Positions 33,761 to 47,400 of a stretch of 64,000 bases of DNA are shown piece by piece. The notes under the pieces were generated by a model. The model had not been told where the DNA came from. It saw nothing but the letters and a program-made list of their open reading frames with translations, and searched no databases. Position 1 is the first letter of the stretch. Every line of letters begins with the position of its first letter. The translations under genes and the position numbers were made by a program. Source of the DNA: Halichoerus grypus (lineage: Eukaryota > Chordata > Mammalia > Carnivora > Phocidae); the NCBI RefSeq assembly GCF_964656455.1, contig NC_135714.1, positions 165,928,243-165,992,242 on the forward strand, given 5' to 3'.

Positions 33761-36082
33761 ACACGGAGTACCGTGGCTGAGAGCCTGGGGAACGGGTTCC
33801 ATACGTGAAACCAAGGGAGAAATAGGTCCGGGCAGAAGGCACCTCTGGACTCAGCTCTTGCTACCTGAAGCTAACACTACTGCTCCATGTGTGCTTGGAA
33901 TGCTATGTGCTCGACACTGACTGGGAAGAAACAAGCCTGTCAAGAATCCCAGGTGCAGCTCATTCGCCTACCAGACTACTAACACCAAGAATCAATGCTG
34001 TAGCGTTACTGCGCTTTAGCTAACATTGCAGTTCCTGAAGCCGCAGGAGTTGTATAGTGTTCGTGTATGAGAGACCGGGGAAAGGGTCCCATACGTGAAA
34101 TGGAGTGAGAAACAGGCCGGTGCGGAAGGCAGCTCTCAACTCACCTCTTGTTTATGCGGCCAGTACCCTTGCCCCGTGTGTTCCTGCAGGCCATAAGCCA
34201 ACCGCCTAACTCAAAGGAACAACTCTGTAGAGAATTCCTGCTTCGGCTAAAAGAGCCATGCCTCAGGGTGGACGCATTGTGTGGTGTGCATGCGGGAGTG
34301 CACAGCAAGTGAGTCCAAAAGCATTTTCCTTGTGAGACCCAGGCCCCAGAAGAAGCCAGAACACGACTCCCCACTTGCTCCATGAATCTAATACTGCGGC
34401 CCCACTTTTGCATGGAAGTCTGATAGTTAGCTTTCTAAGTCGAAGAAACAACACTGTAGAGAAACCGTGCTTTAGCTACCGTCGACCTCTCTGAGGGCGA
34501 AGCAGTTTAGGGTGTACCGAGGTTGGGAGCCCTGGGACGGTTTCAATACCATAATATCGGTGGAGGGACAGGCCGGCACAGAAGGCAGCTCTCAACTCAC
34601 ATCATGGTTATGGGGCTACTACCGTTGCCCAGGGTGTGTGTGCAGGCTTAAACACAGCCACCTAACTCGAAGGAAAAACTCGGTAGAGAGCCTGTGCTGC
34701 AGGTAAAACAGCTGCTCCTGAGGGTGGAAGCATTTTGTTGTGTGCGTGCGTGAGAGCACTGCAAGGGAGTCCAAAGCTTTCTGCGAGTGAGACTCAGGCC
34801 CCAGCGAAAGGCAGAACACCACTCCCCATGTGTTTCATCAAGCTAGCACGGCAGCGCCACTTTTCAGGGAAGTCTAATAGCTAGCGTTCTAAGTCGAAGA
34901 AACAACACTGTAGAGAAGCCGTGCTTTAGCTACCGTCGACCTCTGTGTGGGCGAAGCAGTTTAGGGTGTACTGTGGCTGGCAGCCTGGGGACGGTTTCCA
35001 TTTCGGAATATAGGGGGAGAGACAGTCCGGTACAGAAGGCAGCTCTCAACTCACTACATGCTTAAGGGGCTAGTTCCGTTGCCCCGTGGGTGTGTGCAGG
35101 CTTAAAGACAGCCACTTAACTCGAAGGAAAAACTCGGTAGGGAATCCGAGCTGCAGGTAAAACAGCTGCTCCTAAGGGTGGAAGCCTTTTGTTGTGTGCG
35201 TGCGTGAGAGCACTGCAAGGGAGTCCAAAGCATTTTGCGAGTGAGACTCAGGCCCCAGCGAAAGGCAGAACACGACTCCCCATGTGTTTTACCAAGCTAG
35301 CACGGCAGCCCCACATTTGCATGGAAGTCTAAGAGCTAGCGTTCTAACTCGAAGAAACTACACAGTAGAGAAACCGTGCTTTAGCTACCGTCGACCTCTC
35401 TGTGGGCGAAGCAGTTTAGGGTGTACTGTGGCTGAGAGCCTGGGGACATTTTCCATTTTGTAAAATCGGGGGAGAGACAGGCCGGTACAGAAGGCAGCTC
35501 TCAACTCACATCATGGTTATGGGGCTAGTACCGTTGCCCTGGGTGTGTGTGCAGGCTGAAAGACAGCCACCTAACTCAAAGGAAAAACACGGTAGAGAAT
35601 CCGTGCTTCAGCTCAAACAGCCGCTCCTGAGGGTGGAAGCATTTGGTTGTGTGCGTGCATGAGAGGACTGCAAGGGAGTCCAAAGTTTCTGCGAGTGAGA
35701 CTCAGGCCCCAGCAAAAGGCAGAAGACGACTCCCCGTGTGTTTCATTTAGCTAGCACTGCGGCCCTACTTTTGCATGGAAATCTAATCGCTAGCGTTCTC
35801 CCTGGAAGAAACAACACGGTAGAGAAACCGTGCTTTAGCTACCATCCACCTCTCTGAGGGAGGAAGCACTTTCCAGGCTACCGTGGGTGAGAGCCTGAGG
35901 AACGGGTTCCTTACGTGAAACCGAGGGAGAAGGAGTCCGGGCGAGAAGGCTCCTCTCGACTCAGCTCTTGTTACCTGAAGCTAACACTTCGGCTCCATGT
36001 GTGCATAGGAATGCTAAGGGCTCCACACTGATTTGGCAGAAAGAAGCCGCTCAAGAAGCCCAGCTTCAGCTCGTTCGCCTCT

Positions 36083-36096
36083 CCACAGGGTGTCAG
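36083..36096 (+). promoter_or_regulatory. CTCF-like motif, disrupted form (unit 4)
   Basis: Reads CCACAGGGTGTCAG: the second G of the GGC in the core is T. This is one of the least variable positions of the CTCF motif, so binding is predicted to be weakened or lost. Confidence 0.4.
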
Positions 36097-37852
36097 CATT
36101 TTCAAGTCTGCTTGAGTGCAAACCTGGGGAAGGAGTCCCAGCCGAATTCGGAGGGAGAAATAAGCATGGGCAGAAGGCCCCTATGGACTCAACTCTTGTT
36201 TCGGGAAACTAGATCGGCTCTCCCGTGTGTGCGTGGAGTCCTCAGTGCCATCCACGCAACGCAAAGGAACAAAACTGTAGAGAACCCGTGCCTCAGCAAA
36301 GATCGCCCTTCCTGAGCGTGCACTTCATCTGTTGTGTGTTTTTGTGAAAGCATGAGAAATGGAACCTAAACGTAACTCGGAGTGAGAAGCAGGCCTGGAA
36401 GGAAGGCTGCTGTCGACTCACCTCTTGTTTGAGGAGATTAGCACTGCTGTACCCTGTGTGCCTGGATGCCTAGTTCCCAGGCTACTAACACCAAGAATCA
36501 ATCCTCTAGAGTGACTGCGCTTGAGTTAACATTGCCGTTCCTGAAGCAGGAGGAATTTGACCCTGCTCGTGTACGAGAGACCGGGGAAAGGGTCCCAGAC
36601 GTGAAATGGAGTGAGAAACAGGCCGGTGCGGAAGGCAGCTCTCAAGTCACCTCTGGTTGATGAGGCTAGTGCCCTTGCCCCGGGGGTGCCTGCAGGCCTA
36701 AAGCCAACCACCTAACTCAAAGGAACAACTCTGTAGGGAATTCCTGCTTCGGCTAAAAGAGCCATGCCTCAGGGTGGACGCATTTTGCTGTGTGCATGCG
36801 TGAGCGCACTGCAAGTGAGTCCAAAAGCATTTTCCTTGTGAGACCCAGGCCCCGGAAGAAGCCAGAACACGACTCCCCACTTGCTCCATGAAGCTAGGAC
36901 TGCGGCCCCACTTTTGCATGGAAGTCTAACAGCTAGCTTTCTAACTCGGAGAAACAACACTGTAGAGAAACCGTGCTTTAGCTACCGTCGACCTCTCTGT
37001 GGGCGAAGCAGTTTAGGGTGTACTGTGGCTGAGAGCCTGGGGACGGTTTCCATTTCATCATATCGGGGGAGAGACAGGCTGGCACATAAGGCAGATCTGA
37101 ACTCACTACATGGTTATGGGGCTAGTTCCGTTGCCCCGTGGGTGTGTGCAGGCTTAAACACAGCCACCTAACTCGAAGGAAAAACTCGGTAGAGAGCCTG
37201 TGCTGCAGGTAAAAGAGCTGCTCCTGAGGGTGCAAGCATTTTGTTGTGTGCGTGCCTGAGAGCACTGCAAGGGAGTCCAAAGCATTTTGCGAGTGAGACT
37301 CAGGCCCCAGCGAAAGGCAGAACACGACTCCCCATGTGTTTCATCACGCTAGCACGGCAGCCCCACTTTTGCATGGAAGTCTAATAGCTAGCGTTCTAAC
37401 TCGAAGAAACAACACTGTAGAGAAGCCGTGCTTTAGCTACCGTCGACCTCTGTGTGGGCGAAGCAGTTTAGGGTGTACTGTGGCTGAGAGCCCTGGGACG
37501 GTTTCAAGATCGTAATATCGGGGAGAGACAGGCCGGTACAGAAGGCAGCTCTCAACTCACATCATGGTTATGGGGCTAGTACCATTGCCCAGGGTGTGTG
37601 TGCAGGCTTAAACACAGCCACCTAACTCGAAGGAAAAACTCGGTTGAGAGCCTGTGCTGCAGGTAAAACAGCTGCTCCTGAGGGTGGCAGCATTTTGTCG
37701 TGGGCGTGCGTGAGAGCACTGCAAGGGAGTCCAGACCCATTTTCCGTGTGGGACTCAGGCCCCGGCAGAAGACAGAACACGACTCCCCACTTGTTTCATG
37801 AAGCTAGCACTGCGGCCCCACTTTTGCATGGAAGTCTAATAGCAAGCGTTCT

Positions 37853-38557
37853 TTATTATTATTATTATTAAATGTTTTTATTGTTATGTTAATCCCCATA
37901 CATTACATCATTAGTTTTAGATATAGTGTTCCATGATTCATTGTTTGTGCATATCACCCAGTGCTCCATGCAGATCGTGCCCTGCTCAATACCCATCACC
38001 AGGCTAACCCATCCTCCCACCCCCCTCCCCTCTAGAACCCTCAGTTTGTTTTTCAGAGTCCATCGTCTCTCATGGTTCTTTTCCCCCTCCGATTTTCCCC
38101 CCTTCATTCTTCCCCTCCTGCTACATTCTTCTTCCTCTTTTTTTCTTTCTTAACATATATTGCATTATTTGTTTCAGAGGTACAGATCTGAGATTCAACA
38201 GTCTTGCACAATTCACAGCGCTTACCAGAACACATACCCTCCCCAGTGTCCAACACCCAGTGACCCCATCCCTCCCACCCCAGCCCCCACTCCAGCAACC
38301 CTCAGTTTGTTTCCTGAGATTAAGAATTCCTCATATCAGTGAGGTCATATGATACATGTCTTTCTCTGTTTGACTTATTTCGCTCAGCATGATACCCTCC
38401 AGTTCCATCCACGTCGTTGCAGATGGCAAGATCTCATTCCTTTTGATGGCTGCATAATATTCCATTGTATATATATATATATATACCCCCTCTTCTTTAT
38501 CCATTCATCTGTTGGTGGACATCTTGGCTCTTTCCACAGTTTGGCTATTGTGGACAT
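37853..38557 (-). mobile_element. Passenger L1 3' fragment, unit 4
   Basis: 705 bp with (TA)9 and the same TSD pair, first at 37837-37852. Confidence 0.95.
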
Positions 38558-41420
38558 TAATAGCAAGCGTTCTAACTCGGAGAAACAACACTGAAGAGAA
38601 ACCGTGCTTTAGCTACCGACGACCTCTGTGTGGGAGGAAGCAGTTTAGGGTGTACGGTGGGTGAGAGCCTGGGGACGGGTTCCGTTTCCTAAAATCGAGG
38701 GAGAGACAGCCCGGAGAGAAGGCAGCTCTCAACTCACACCATGGTTATGGGGCTAGTACCGTTGCCCCGGGTGTGTGTGCAGGCTTCATGAAAACCGCCT
38801 AACTCGAAGGAAAAACTCGCTGGAGAATCCATGCTTCAGCTAAAAGAGCCGCTCTTGAAGGTGGAAGCATTATGTTGTGTGCGTGCATGAGAGCCCTGCA
38901 AGGGAGTCCAAAGCTTTTTGTGAGTGAGCCTCAGGCCCCAGCAGAAGGCAGAACACGACTCCCCATGTGTTTCATCACGCTAGCACGGCAGCCCCACTTT
39001 TGCATGGAAGTCTAACAGCTAGTGTTCTAACTCGAAGAAACAACACTGTAGAGAAACCCTGCTTTAGCTACCGTCGACCTCTAGATGGAGGAAGTATTAC
39101 ACGGAGTACCGTGGCTGAGAGCCTGGGGAACGGGTTCCATACGTGAAACCAAGGGAGAAATAGGTCCGGGCAGAAGGCACCTCTGGACTCAGCTCTTGCT
39201 ACCTGAAGCTAACACTACTGCTCCATGTGTGCTTGGAATGCTATGTGCTCGACACTGACTGGGAAGAAACAAGCCTGTCAAGAATCCCAGGTGCAGCTCA
39301 TTCGCCTACCAGACTACTAACACCAAGAATCAATGCTGTAGCGTTACTGCGCTTTAGCTAACATTGCAGTTCCTGAAGCCGCAGGAGTTGTATAGTGTTC
39401 GTGTATGAGAGACCGGGGAAAGGGTCCCATACGTGAAATGGAGTGAGAAACAGGCCGGTGCGGAAGGCAGCTCTCAACTCACCTCTTGTTTATGCGGCCA
39501 GTACCCTTGCCCCGTGTGTTCCTGCAGGCCATAAGCCAACCGCCTAACTCAAAGGAACAACTCTGTAGAGAATTCCTGCTTCGGCTAAAAGAGCCATGCC
39601 TCAGGGTGGACGCATTGTGTGGTGTGCATGCGGGAGTGCACAGCAAGTGAGTCCAAAAGCATTTTCCTTGTGAGACCCAGGCCCCAGAAGAAGCCAGAAC
39701 ACGACTCCCCACTTGCTCCATGAATCTAATACTGCGGCCCCACTTTTGCATGGAAGTCTGATAGTTAGCTTTCTAAGTCGAAGAAACAACACTGTAGAGA
39801 AACCGTGCTTTAGCTACCGTCGACCTCTCTGAGGGCGAAGCAGTTTAGGGTGTACCGAGGTTGGGAGCCCTGGGACGGTTTCAATACCATAGTATTGGTG
39901 GAGGGACAGGCCGGCACAGAAGGCAGCTCTCAACTCACATCATGGTTATGGGGCTACTACCGTTGCCCAGGGTGTGTGTGCAGGCTTAAACACAGCCACC
40001 TAACTCGAAGGAAAAACTCGGTAGAGAGCCTGTGCTGCAGGTAAAACAGCTGCTCCTGAGGGTGGAAGCATTTTGTTGTGTGCGTGCGTGAGAGCACTGC
40101 AAGGGAGTCCAAAGCTTTCTGCGAGTGAGACTCAGGCCCCAGCGAAAGGCAGAACACCACTCCCCATGTGTTTCATCAAGCTAGCACGGCAGCGCCACTT
40201 TTCAGGGAAGTCTAATAGCTAGCGTTCTAAGTCGAAGAAACAACACTGTAGAGAAGCCGTGCTTTAGCTACCGTCGACCTCTGTGTGGGCGAAGCAGTTT
40301 AGGGTGTACTGTGGCTGGCAGCCTGGGGACGGTTTCCATTTCGGAATATAGGGGGAGAGACAGTCCGGTACAGAAGGCAGCTCTCAACTCACTACATGCT
40401 TAAGGGGCTAGTTCCGTTGCCCCGTGGGTGTGTGCAGGCTTAAAGACAGCCACTTAACTCGAAGGAAAAACTCGGTAGGGAATCCGAGCTGCAGGTAAAA
40501 CAGCTGCTCCTAAGGGTGGAAGCCTTTTGTTGTGTGCGTGCGTGAGAGCACTGCAAGGGAGTCCAAAGCATTTTGCGAGTGAGACTCAGGCCCCAGCGAA
40601 AGGCAGAACACGACTCCCCATGTGTTTTACCAAGCTAGCACGGCAGCCCCACATTTGCATGGAAGTCTAAGAGCTAGCGTTCTAACTCGAAGAAACTACA
40701 CAGTAGAGAAACCGTGCTTTAGCTACCGTCGACCTCTCTGTGGGCGAAGCAGTTTAGGGTGTACTGTGGCTGAGAGCCTGGGGACATTTTCCATTTTGTA
40801 AAATCGGGGGAGAGACAGGCCGGTACAGAAGGCAGCTCTCAACTCACATCATGGTTATGGGGCTAGTACCGTTGCCCTGGGTGTGTGTGCAGGCTGAAAG
40901 ACAGCCACCTAACTCAAAGGAAAAACACGGTAGAGAATCCGTGCTTCAGCTCAAACAGCCGCTCCTGAGGGTGGAAGCATTTGGTTGTGTGCGTGCATGA
41001 GAGGACTGCAAGGGAGTCCAAAGTTTCTGCGAGTGAGACTCAGGCCCCAGCAAAAGGCAGAAGACGACTCCCCGTGTGTTTCATTTAGCTAGCACTGCGG
41101 CCCTACTTTTGCATGGAAATCTAATCGCTAGCGTTCTCCCTGGAAGAAACAACACGGTAGAGAAACCGTGCTTTAGCTACCATCCACCTCTCTGAGGGAG
41201 GAAGCACTTTCCAGGCTACCGTGGGTGAGAGCCTGAGGAACGGGTTCCTTACGTGAAACCGAGGGAGAAGGAGTCCGGGCCAGAAGGCTCCTCTCGACTC
41301 AGCTCTTGTTACCTGAAGCTAACACTTCGGCTCCATGTGTGCATAGGAATGCTAAGGGCTCCACACTGATTTGGCAGAAAGAAGCCGCTCAAGAAGCCCA
41401 GCTTCAGCTCGTTCGCCTCT

Positions 41421-41434
41421 CCACAGGGTGTCAG
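41421..41434 (+). promoter_or_regulatory. CTCF-like motif, disrupted form (unit 5)
   Basis: Same G-to-T change as unit 4, showing that the two units share this segment by descent or conversion. Confidence 0.4.
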
Positions 41435-43190
41435 CATTTTCAAGTCTGCTTGAGTGCAAACCTGGGGAAGGAGTCCCAGCCGAATTCGGAGGGAGAAATA
41501 AGCATGGGCAGAAGGCCCCTATGGACTCAACTCTTGTTTCGGGAAACTAGATCGGCTCTCCCGTGTGTGCGTGGAGTCCTCAGTGCCATCCACGCAACGC
41601 AAAGGAACAAAACTGTAGAGAACCCGTGCCTCAGCAAAGATCGCCCTTCCTGAGCGTGCACTTCATCTGTTGTGTGTTTTTGTGAAAGCATGAGAAATGG
41701 AACCTAAACGTAACTCGGAGTGAGAAGCAGGCCTGGAAGGAAGGCTGCTGTCGACTCACCTCTTGTTTGAGGAGATTAGCACTGCTGTACCCTGTGTGCC
41801 TGGATGCCTAGTTCCCAGGCTACTAACACCAAGAATCAATCCTCTAGAGTGACTGCGCTTGAGTTAACATTGCCGTTCCTGAAGCAGGAGGAATTTGACC
41901 CTGCTCGTGTACGAGAGACCGGGGAAAGGGTCCCAGACGTGAAATGGAGTGAGAAACAGGCCGGTGCGGAAGGCAGCTCTCAAGTCACCTCTGGTTGATG
42001 AGGCTAGTGCCCTTGCCCCGGGGGTGCCTGCAGGCCTAAAGCCAACCACCTAACTCAAAGGAACAACTCTGTAGGGAATTCCTGCTTCGGCTAAAAGAGC
42101 CATGCCTCAGGGTGGACGCATTTTGCTGTGTGCATGCGTGAGCGCACTGCAAGTGAGTCCAAAAGCATTTTCCTTGTGAGACCCAGGCCCCGGAAGAAGC
42201 CAGAACACGACTCCCCACTTGCTCCATGAAGCTAGGACTGCGGCCCCACTTTTGCATGGAAGTCTAACAGCTAGCTTTCTAACTCGGAGAAACAACACTG
42301 TAGAGAAACCGTGCTTTAGCTACCGTCGACCTCTCTGTGGGCGAAGCAGTTTAGGGTGTACTGTGGCTGAGAGCCTGGGGACGGTTTCCATTTCATCATA
42401 TCGGGGGAGAGACAGGCTGGCACATAAGGCAGATCTGAACTCACTACATGGTTATGGGGCTAGTTCCGTTGCCCCGTGGGTGTGTGCAGGCTTAAACACA
42501 GCCACCTAACTCGAAGGAAAAACTCGGTAGAGAGCCTGTGCTGCAGGTAAAAGAGCTGCTCCTGAGGGTGCAAGCATTTTGTTGTGTGCGTGCCTGAGAG
42601 CACTGCAAGGGAGTCCAAAGCATTTTGCGAGTGAGACTCAGGCCCCAGCGAAAGGCAGAACACGACTCCCCATGTGTTTCATCACGCTAGCACGGCAGCC
42701 CCACTTTTGCATGGAAGTCTAATAGCTAGCGTTCTAACTCGAAGAAACAACACTGTAGAGAAGCCGTGCTTTAGCTACCGTCGACCTCTGTGTGGGCGAA
42801 GCAGTTTAGGGTGTACTGTGGCTGAGAGCCCTGGGACGGTTTCAATATCGTAATATCGGGGAGAGACAGGCCGGTACAGAAGGCAGCTCTCAAATCACAT
42901 CATGGTTATGGGGCTAGTACCATTGCCCAGGGTGTGTGTGCAGGCTTAAACACAGCCACCTAACTCGAAGGAAAAACTCGGTTGAGAGCCTGTGCTGCAG
43001 GTAAAACAGCTGCTCCTGAGGGTGGCAGCATTTTGTCGTGGGCGTGCGTGAGAGCACTGCAAGGGAGTCCAGACCCATTTTCCGTGTGGGACTCAGGCCC
43101 CGGCAGAAGACAGAACACGACTCCCCACTTGTTTCATGAAGCTAGCACTGCGGCCCCACTTTTGCATGGAAGTCTAATAGCAAGCGTTCT

Positions 43191-43897
43191 TTATTATTAT
43201 TATTATTAAATGTTTTTATTGTTATGTTAATCCCCATACATTACATCATTAGTTTTAGATATAGTGTTCCATGATTCATTGTTTGTGCATATCACCCAGT
43301 GCTCCATGCAGATCGTGCCCTGCTCAATACCCATCACCAGGCTAACCCATCCTCCCACCCCCCTCCCCTCTAGAACCCTCAGTTTGTTTTTCAGAGTCCA
43401 TCGTCTCTCATGGTTCTTTTCCCCCTCCGATTTTCCCCCCTTCATTCTTCCCCTCCTGCTACATTCTTCTTCCTCTTTTTTTCTTTCTTAACATATATTG
43501 CATTATTTGTTTCAGAGGTACAGATCTGAGATTCAACAGTCTTGCACAATTCACAGCGCTTACCAGAACACATACCCTCCCCAGTGTCCAACACCCAGTG
43601 ACCCCATCCCTCCCACCCCAGCCCCCACTCCAGCAACCCTCAGTTTGTTTCCTGAGATTAAGAATTCCTCATATCAGTGAGGTCATATGATACATGTCTT
43701 TCTCTGTTTGACTTATTTCGCTCAGCATGATACCCTCCAGTTCCATCCACGTCGTTGCAGATGGCAAGATCTCATTCCTTTTGATGGCTGCATAATATTC
43801 CATTGTATATATATATATATATATACCCCCTCTTCTTTATCCATTCATCTGTTGGTGGACATCTTGGCTCTTTCCACAGTTTGGCTATTGTGGACAT
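43191..43897 (-). mobile_element. Passenger L1 3' fragment, unit 5
   Basis: 707 bp with (TA)10 and the same TSD pair. The TA change alters the frame so that a plus-strand frame now runs through the right L1 end into satellite (43687-44004). That is a by-product, not a gene. Confidence 0.95.
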
Positions 43898-44438
43898 TAA
43901 TAGCAAGCGTTCTAACTCGGAGAAACAACACTGAAGAGAAACCGTGCTTTAGCTACCGACGACCTCTGTGTGGGAGGAAGCAGTTTAGGGTGTACGGTGG
44001 GTGAGAGCCTGGGGACGGGTTCCGTTTCCTAAAATCGAGGGAGAGACAGCCCGGAGAGAAGGCAGCTCTCAACTCACACCATGGTTATGGGGCTAGTACC
44101 GTTGCCCCGGGTGTGTGTGCAGGCTTCATGAAAACCGCCTAACTCGAAGGAAAAACTCGCTGGAGAATCCATGCTTCAGCTAAAAGAGCCGCTCTTGAAG
44201 GTGGAAGCATTATGTTGTGTGCGTGCATGAGAGCCCTGCAAGGGAGTCCAAAGCTTTTTGTGAGTGAGCCTCAGGCCCCAGCAGAAGGCAGAACACGACT
44301 CCCCATGTGTTTCATCACGCTAGCACGGCAGCCCCACTTTTGCATGGAAGTCTAACAGCTAGTGTTCTAACTCGAAGAAACAACACTGTAGAGAAACCCT
44401 GCTTTAGCTACCGTCGACCTCTAGATGGAGGAAGTATT

Positions 44439-47400
44439 ACACGGAGTACCGTGGCTGAGAGCCTGGGGAACGGGTTCCATACGTGAAACCAAGGGAGAAA
44501 TAGGTCCGGGCAGAAGGCACCTCTGGACTCAGCTCTTGCTACCTGAAGCTAACACTACTGCTCCATGTGTGCTTGGAATGCTATGTGCTCGACACTGACT
44601 GGGAAGAAACAAGCCTGTCAAGAATCCCAGGTGCAGCTCATTCACCTACCAGACTACTAACACCAAGAATCAATGCTGTAGCTTTACTGCGCTTTAGCTA
44701 ACATTGCAGTTCCTGAAGCCGCAGGAGTTGTATAGTGTTCGTGTATGAGAGACCGGGGAAAGGGTCCCATACGTGAAATGGAGTGAGAAACAGGCCGGTG
44801 CGGAAGGCAGCTCTCAACTCACCTCTTGTTTATGAGGCCAGTACCCTTGCCCCGTGTGTTCCTGCAGGCCATAAGCCAACCGCCTAACTCAAAGGAACAA
44901 CTCTGTAGAGAATTCCTGCTTCGGCTAAAAGAGCCATGCCTCAGGGTGGACGCATTGTGTGGTGTGCATGCGGGAGTGCACAGCAAGTGAGTCCAAAAGC
45001 ATTTTCCTTGTGAGACCCAGGCCCCAGAAGAAGCCAGAACACGACTCCCCACTTGCTCCATGAATCTAATACTGCGGCCCCACTTTTGCATGGAAGTCTG
45101 ATAGTTAGCTTTCTAAGTCGAAGAAACAACACTGTAGAGAAACCGTGCTTTAGCTACCGTCGACCTCTCTGAGGGCGAAGCAGTTTAGGGTGTACCGAGG
45201 TTGGGAGCCCTGGGACGGTTTCAATACCATAATATCGGTGGAGGGACAGGCCGGCACAGAAGGCAGCTCTCAACTCACATCATGGTTATGGGGCTACTAC
45301 CGTTGCCCAGGGTGTGTGTGCAGGCTTAAACACAGCCACCTAACTCGAAGGAAAAACTCGGTAGAGAGCCTGTGCTGCAGGTAAAACAGCTGCTCCTGAG
45401 GGTGGAAGCATTTTGTTGTGTGCGTGCGTGAGAGCACTGCAAGGGAGTCCAAAGCTTTCTGCGAGTGAGACTCAGGCCCCAGCGAAAGGCAGAACACCAC
45501 TCCCCATGTGTTTCATCAACCTAGCACGGCAGCGCCACTTTTCAGGGAAGTCTAATAGCTAGCGTTCTAAGTCGAAGAAACAACACTGTAGAGAAGCCGT
45601 GCTTTAGCTACCGTCGACCTCTGTGTGGGCGAAGCAGTTTAGGGTGTACTGTGGCTGGCAGCCTGGGGACGGTTTCCATTTCGGAATATAGGGGGAGAGA
45701 CAGTCCGGTACAGAAGGCAGCTCTCAACTCACTACATGCTTAAGGGGCTAGTTCCGTTGCCCCGTGGGTGTGTGCAGGCTTAAAGACAGCCACTTAACTC
45801 GAAGGAAAAACTCGGTAGGGAATCCGAGCTGCAGGTAAAACAGCTGCTCCTAAGGGTGGAAGCCTTTTGTTGTGTGCGTGCGTGAGAGCACTGCAAGGGA
45901 GTCCAAAGCATTTTGCGAGTGAGACTCAGGCCCCAGCGAAAGGCAGAACACGACTCCCCATGTGTTTTACCAAGCTAGCACGGCAGCCCCACATGTGCAT
46001 GGAAGTCTAAGAGCTAGCGTTCTAACTCGAAGAAACTACACAGTAGAGAAACCGTGCTTTAGCTACCGTCGACCTCTCTGTGGGCGAAGCAGTTTAGGGT
46101 GTACTGTGGCTGAGAGCCTGGGGACATTTTCCATTTTGTAAAATCGGGGGAGAGACAGGCCGGTACAGAAGGCAGCTCTCAACTCACATCATGGTTATGG
46201 GGCTAGTACCGTTGCCCTGGGTGTGTGTGCAGGCTGAAAGACAGCCACCTAACTCAAAGGAAAAACACGGTAGAGAATCCGTGCTTCAGCTCAAACAGCC
46301 GCTCCTGAGGGTGGAAGCATTTGGTTGTGTGCGTGCATGAGAGGACTGCAAGGGAGTCCAAAGTTTCTGCGAGTGAGACTCAGGCCCCAGCAAAAGGCAG
46401 AAGACGACTCCCCGTGTGTTTCATTTAGCTAGCACTGCGGCCCTACTTTTGCATGGAAATCTAATCGCTAGCGTTCTCCCTGGAAGAAACAACACGGTAG
46501 AGAAACCGTGCTTTAGCTACCATCCACCTCTCTGAGGGAGGAAGCACTTTCCAGGCTACCGTGGGTGAGAGCCTGAGGAACGGGTTCCTTACGTGAAACC
46601 GAGGGAGAAGGAGTCCGGGCGAGAAGGCTCCTCTCGACTCAGCTCTTGTTACCTGAAGCTAACACTTCGGCTCCATGTGTGCATAGGAATGCTAAGGGCT
46701 CCACACTGATTTGGCAGAAAGAAGCCGCTCAAGAAGCCCAGCTTCAGCTCGTTCGCCTCTCCACAGGGTGGCAGCATTTTCAAGTCTGCTTGAGTGCAAA
46801 CCTGGGGAAGGAGTCCCAGCCGAATTCGGAGGGAGAAATAAGCATGGGCAGAAGGCCCCTATGGACTCAACTCTTGTTTCGGGAAACTAGATCGGCTCTC
46901 CCGTGTGTGCGTGGAGTCCTCAGTGCCATCCACGCAACGCAAAGGAACAAAACTGTAGAGAACCCGTGCCTCAGCAAAGATCGCCCTTCCTGAGCGTGCA
47001 CTTCATCTATTGTGTGTTTTTGTGAAAGCATGAGAAATGGAACCTAAACGTAACTCGGAGTGAGAAGCAGGCCTGGAAGGAAGGCTGCTGTCGACTCACC
47101 TCTTGTTTGAGGAGATTAGCACTGCTGTACCCTGTGTGCCTGGATGCCTAGTTCCCAGGCTACTAACACCAAGAATCAATCCTCTCGAGTGACTGCGCTT
47201 GAGTTAACATTGCCGTTCCTGAAGCAGGAGGAATTTGACCCTGCTCGTGTACGAGAGACCGGGGAAAGGGTCCCAGACGTGAAATGGAGTGAGAAACAGG
47301 CCGGTGCGGAAGGCAGCTCTCAAGTCACCTCTGGTTGATGAGGCTAGTGCCCTTGCCCCGGGGGTGCCTGCAGGCCTAAAGCCAACCACCTAACTCAAAG

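Larger units (their letters stand above)
33761..39098 (+). repeat. Macrosatellite unit 4
   Basis: 5338 bp. Shares with unit 5 the changes TTTATGCGGCC (near 34152) and GGGTGTCAG in the CTCF-like site. With units 5 and 7 it shares TGCGTGCCTGAGAG and AAAGCATTTTGCG near 37255, so it is one step of a local duplication chain. Confidence 0.95.
39099..44438 (+). repeat. Macrosatellite unit 5
   Basis: 5340 bp. The first half carries unit-4 alleles (TATGCGG, broken CTCF-like site). From about 41.7 kb onward it matches unit 7 at an offset of exactly 10,680, including (TA)10 in the L1. A private change ATAGTATTGG lies near 39890. Confidence 0.95.
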
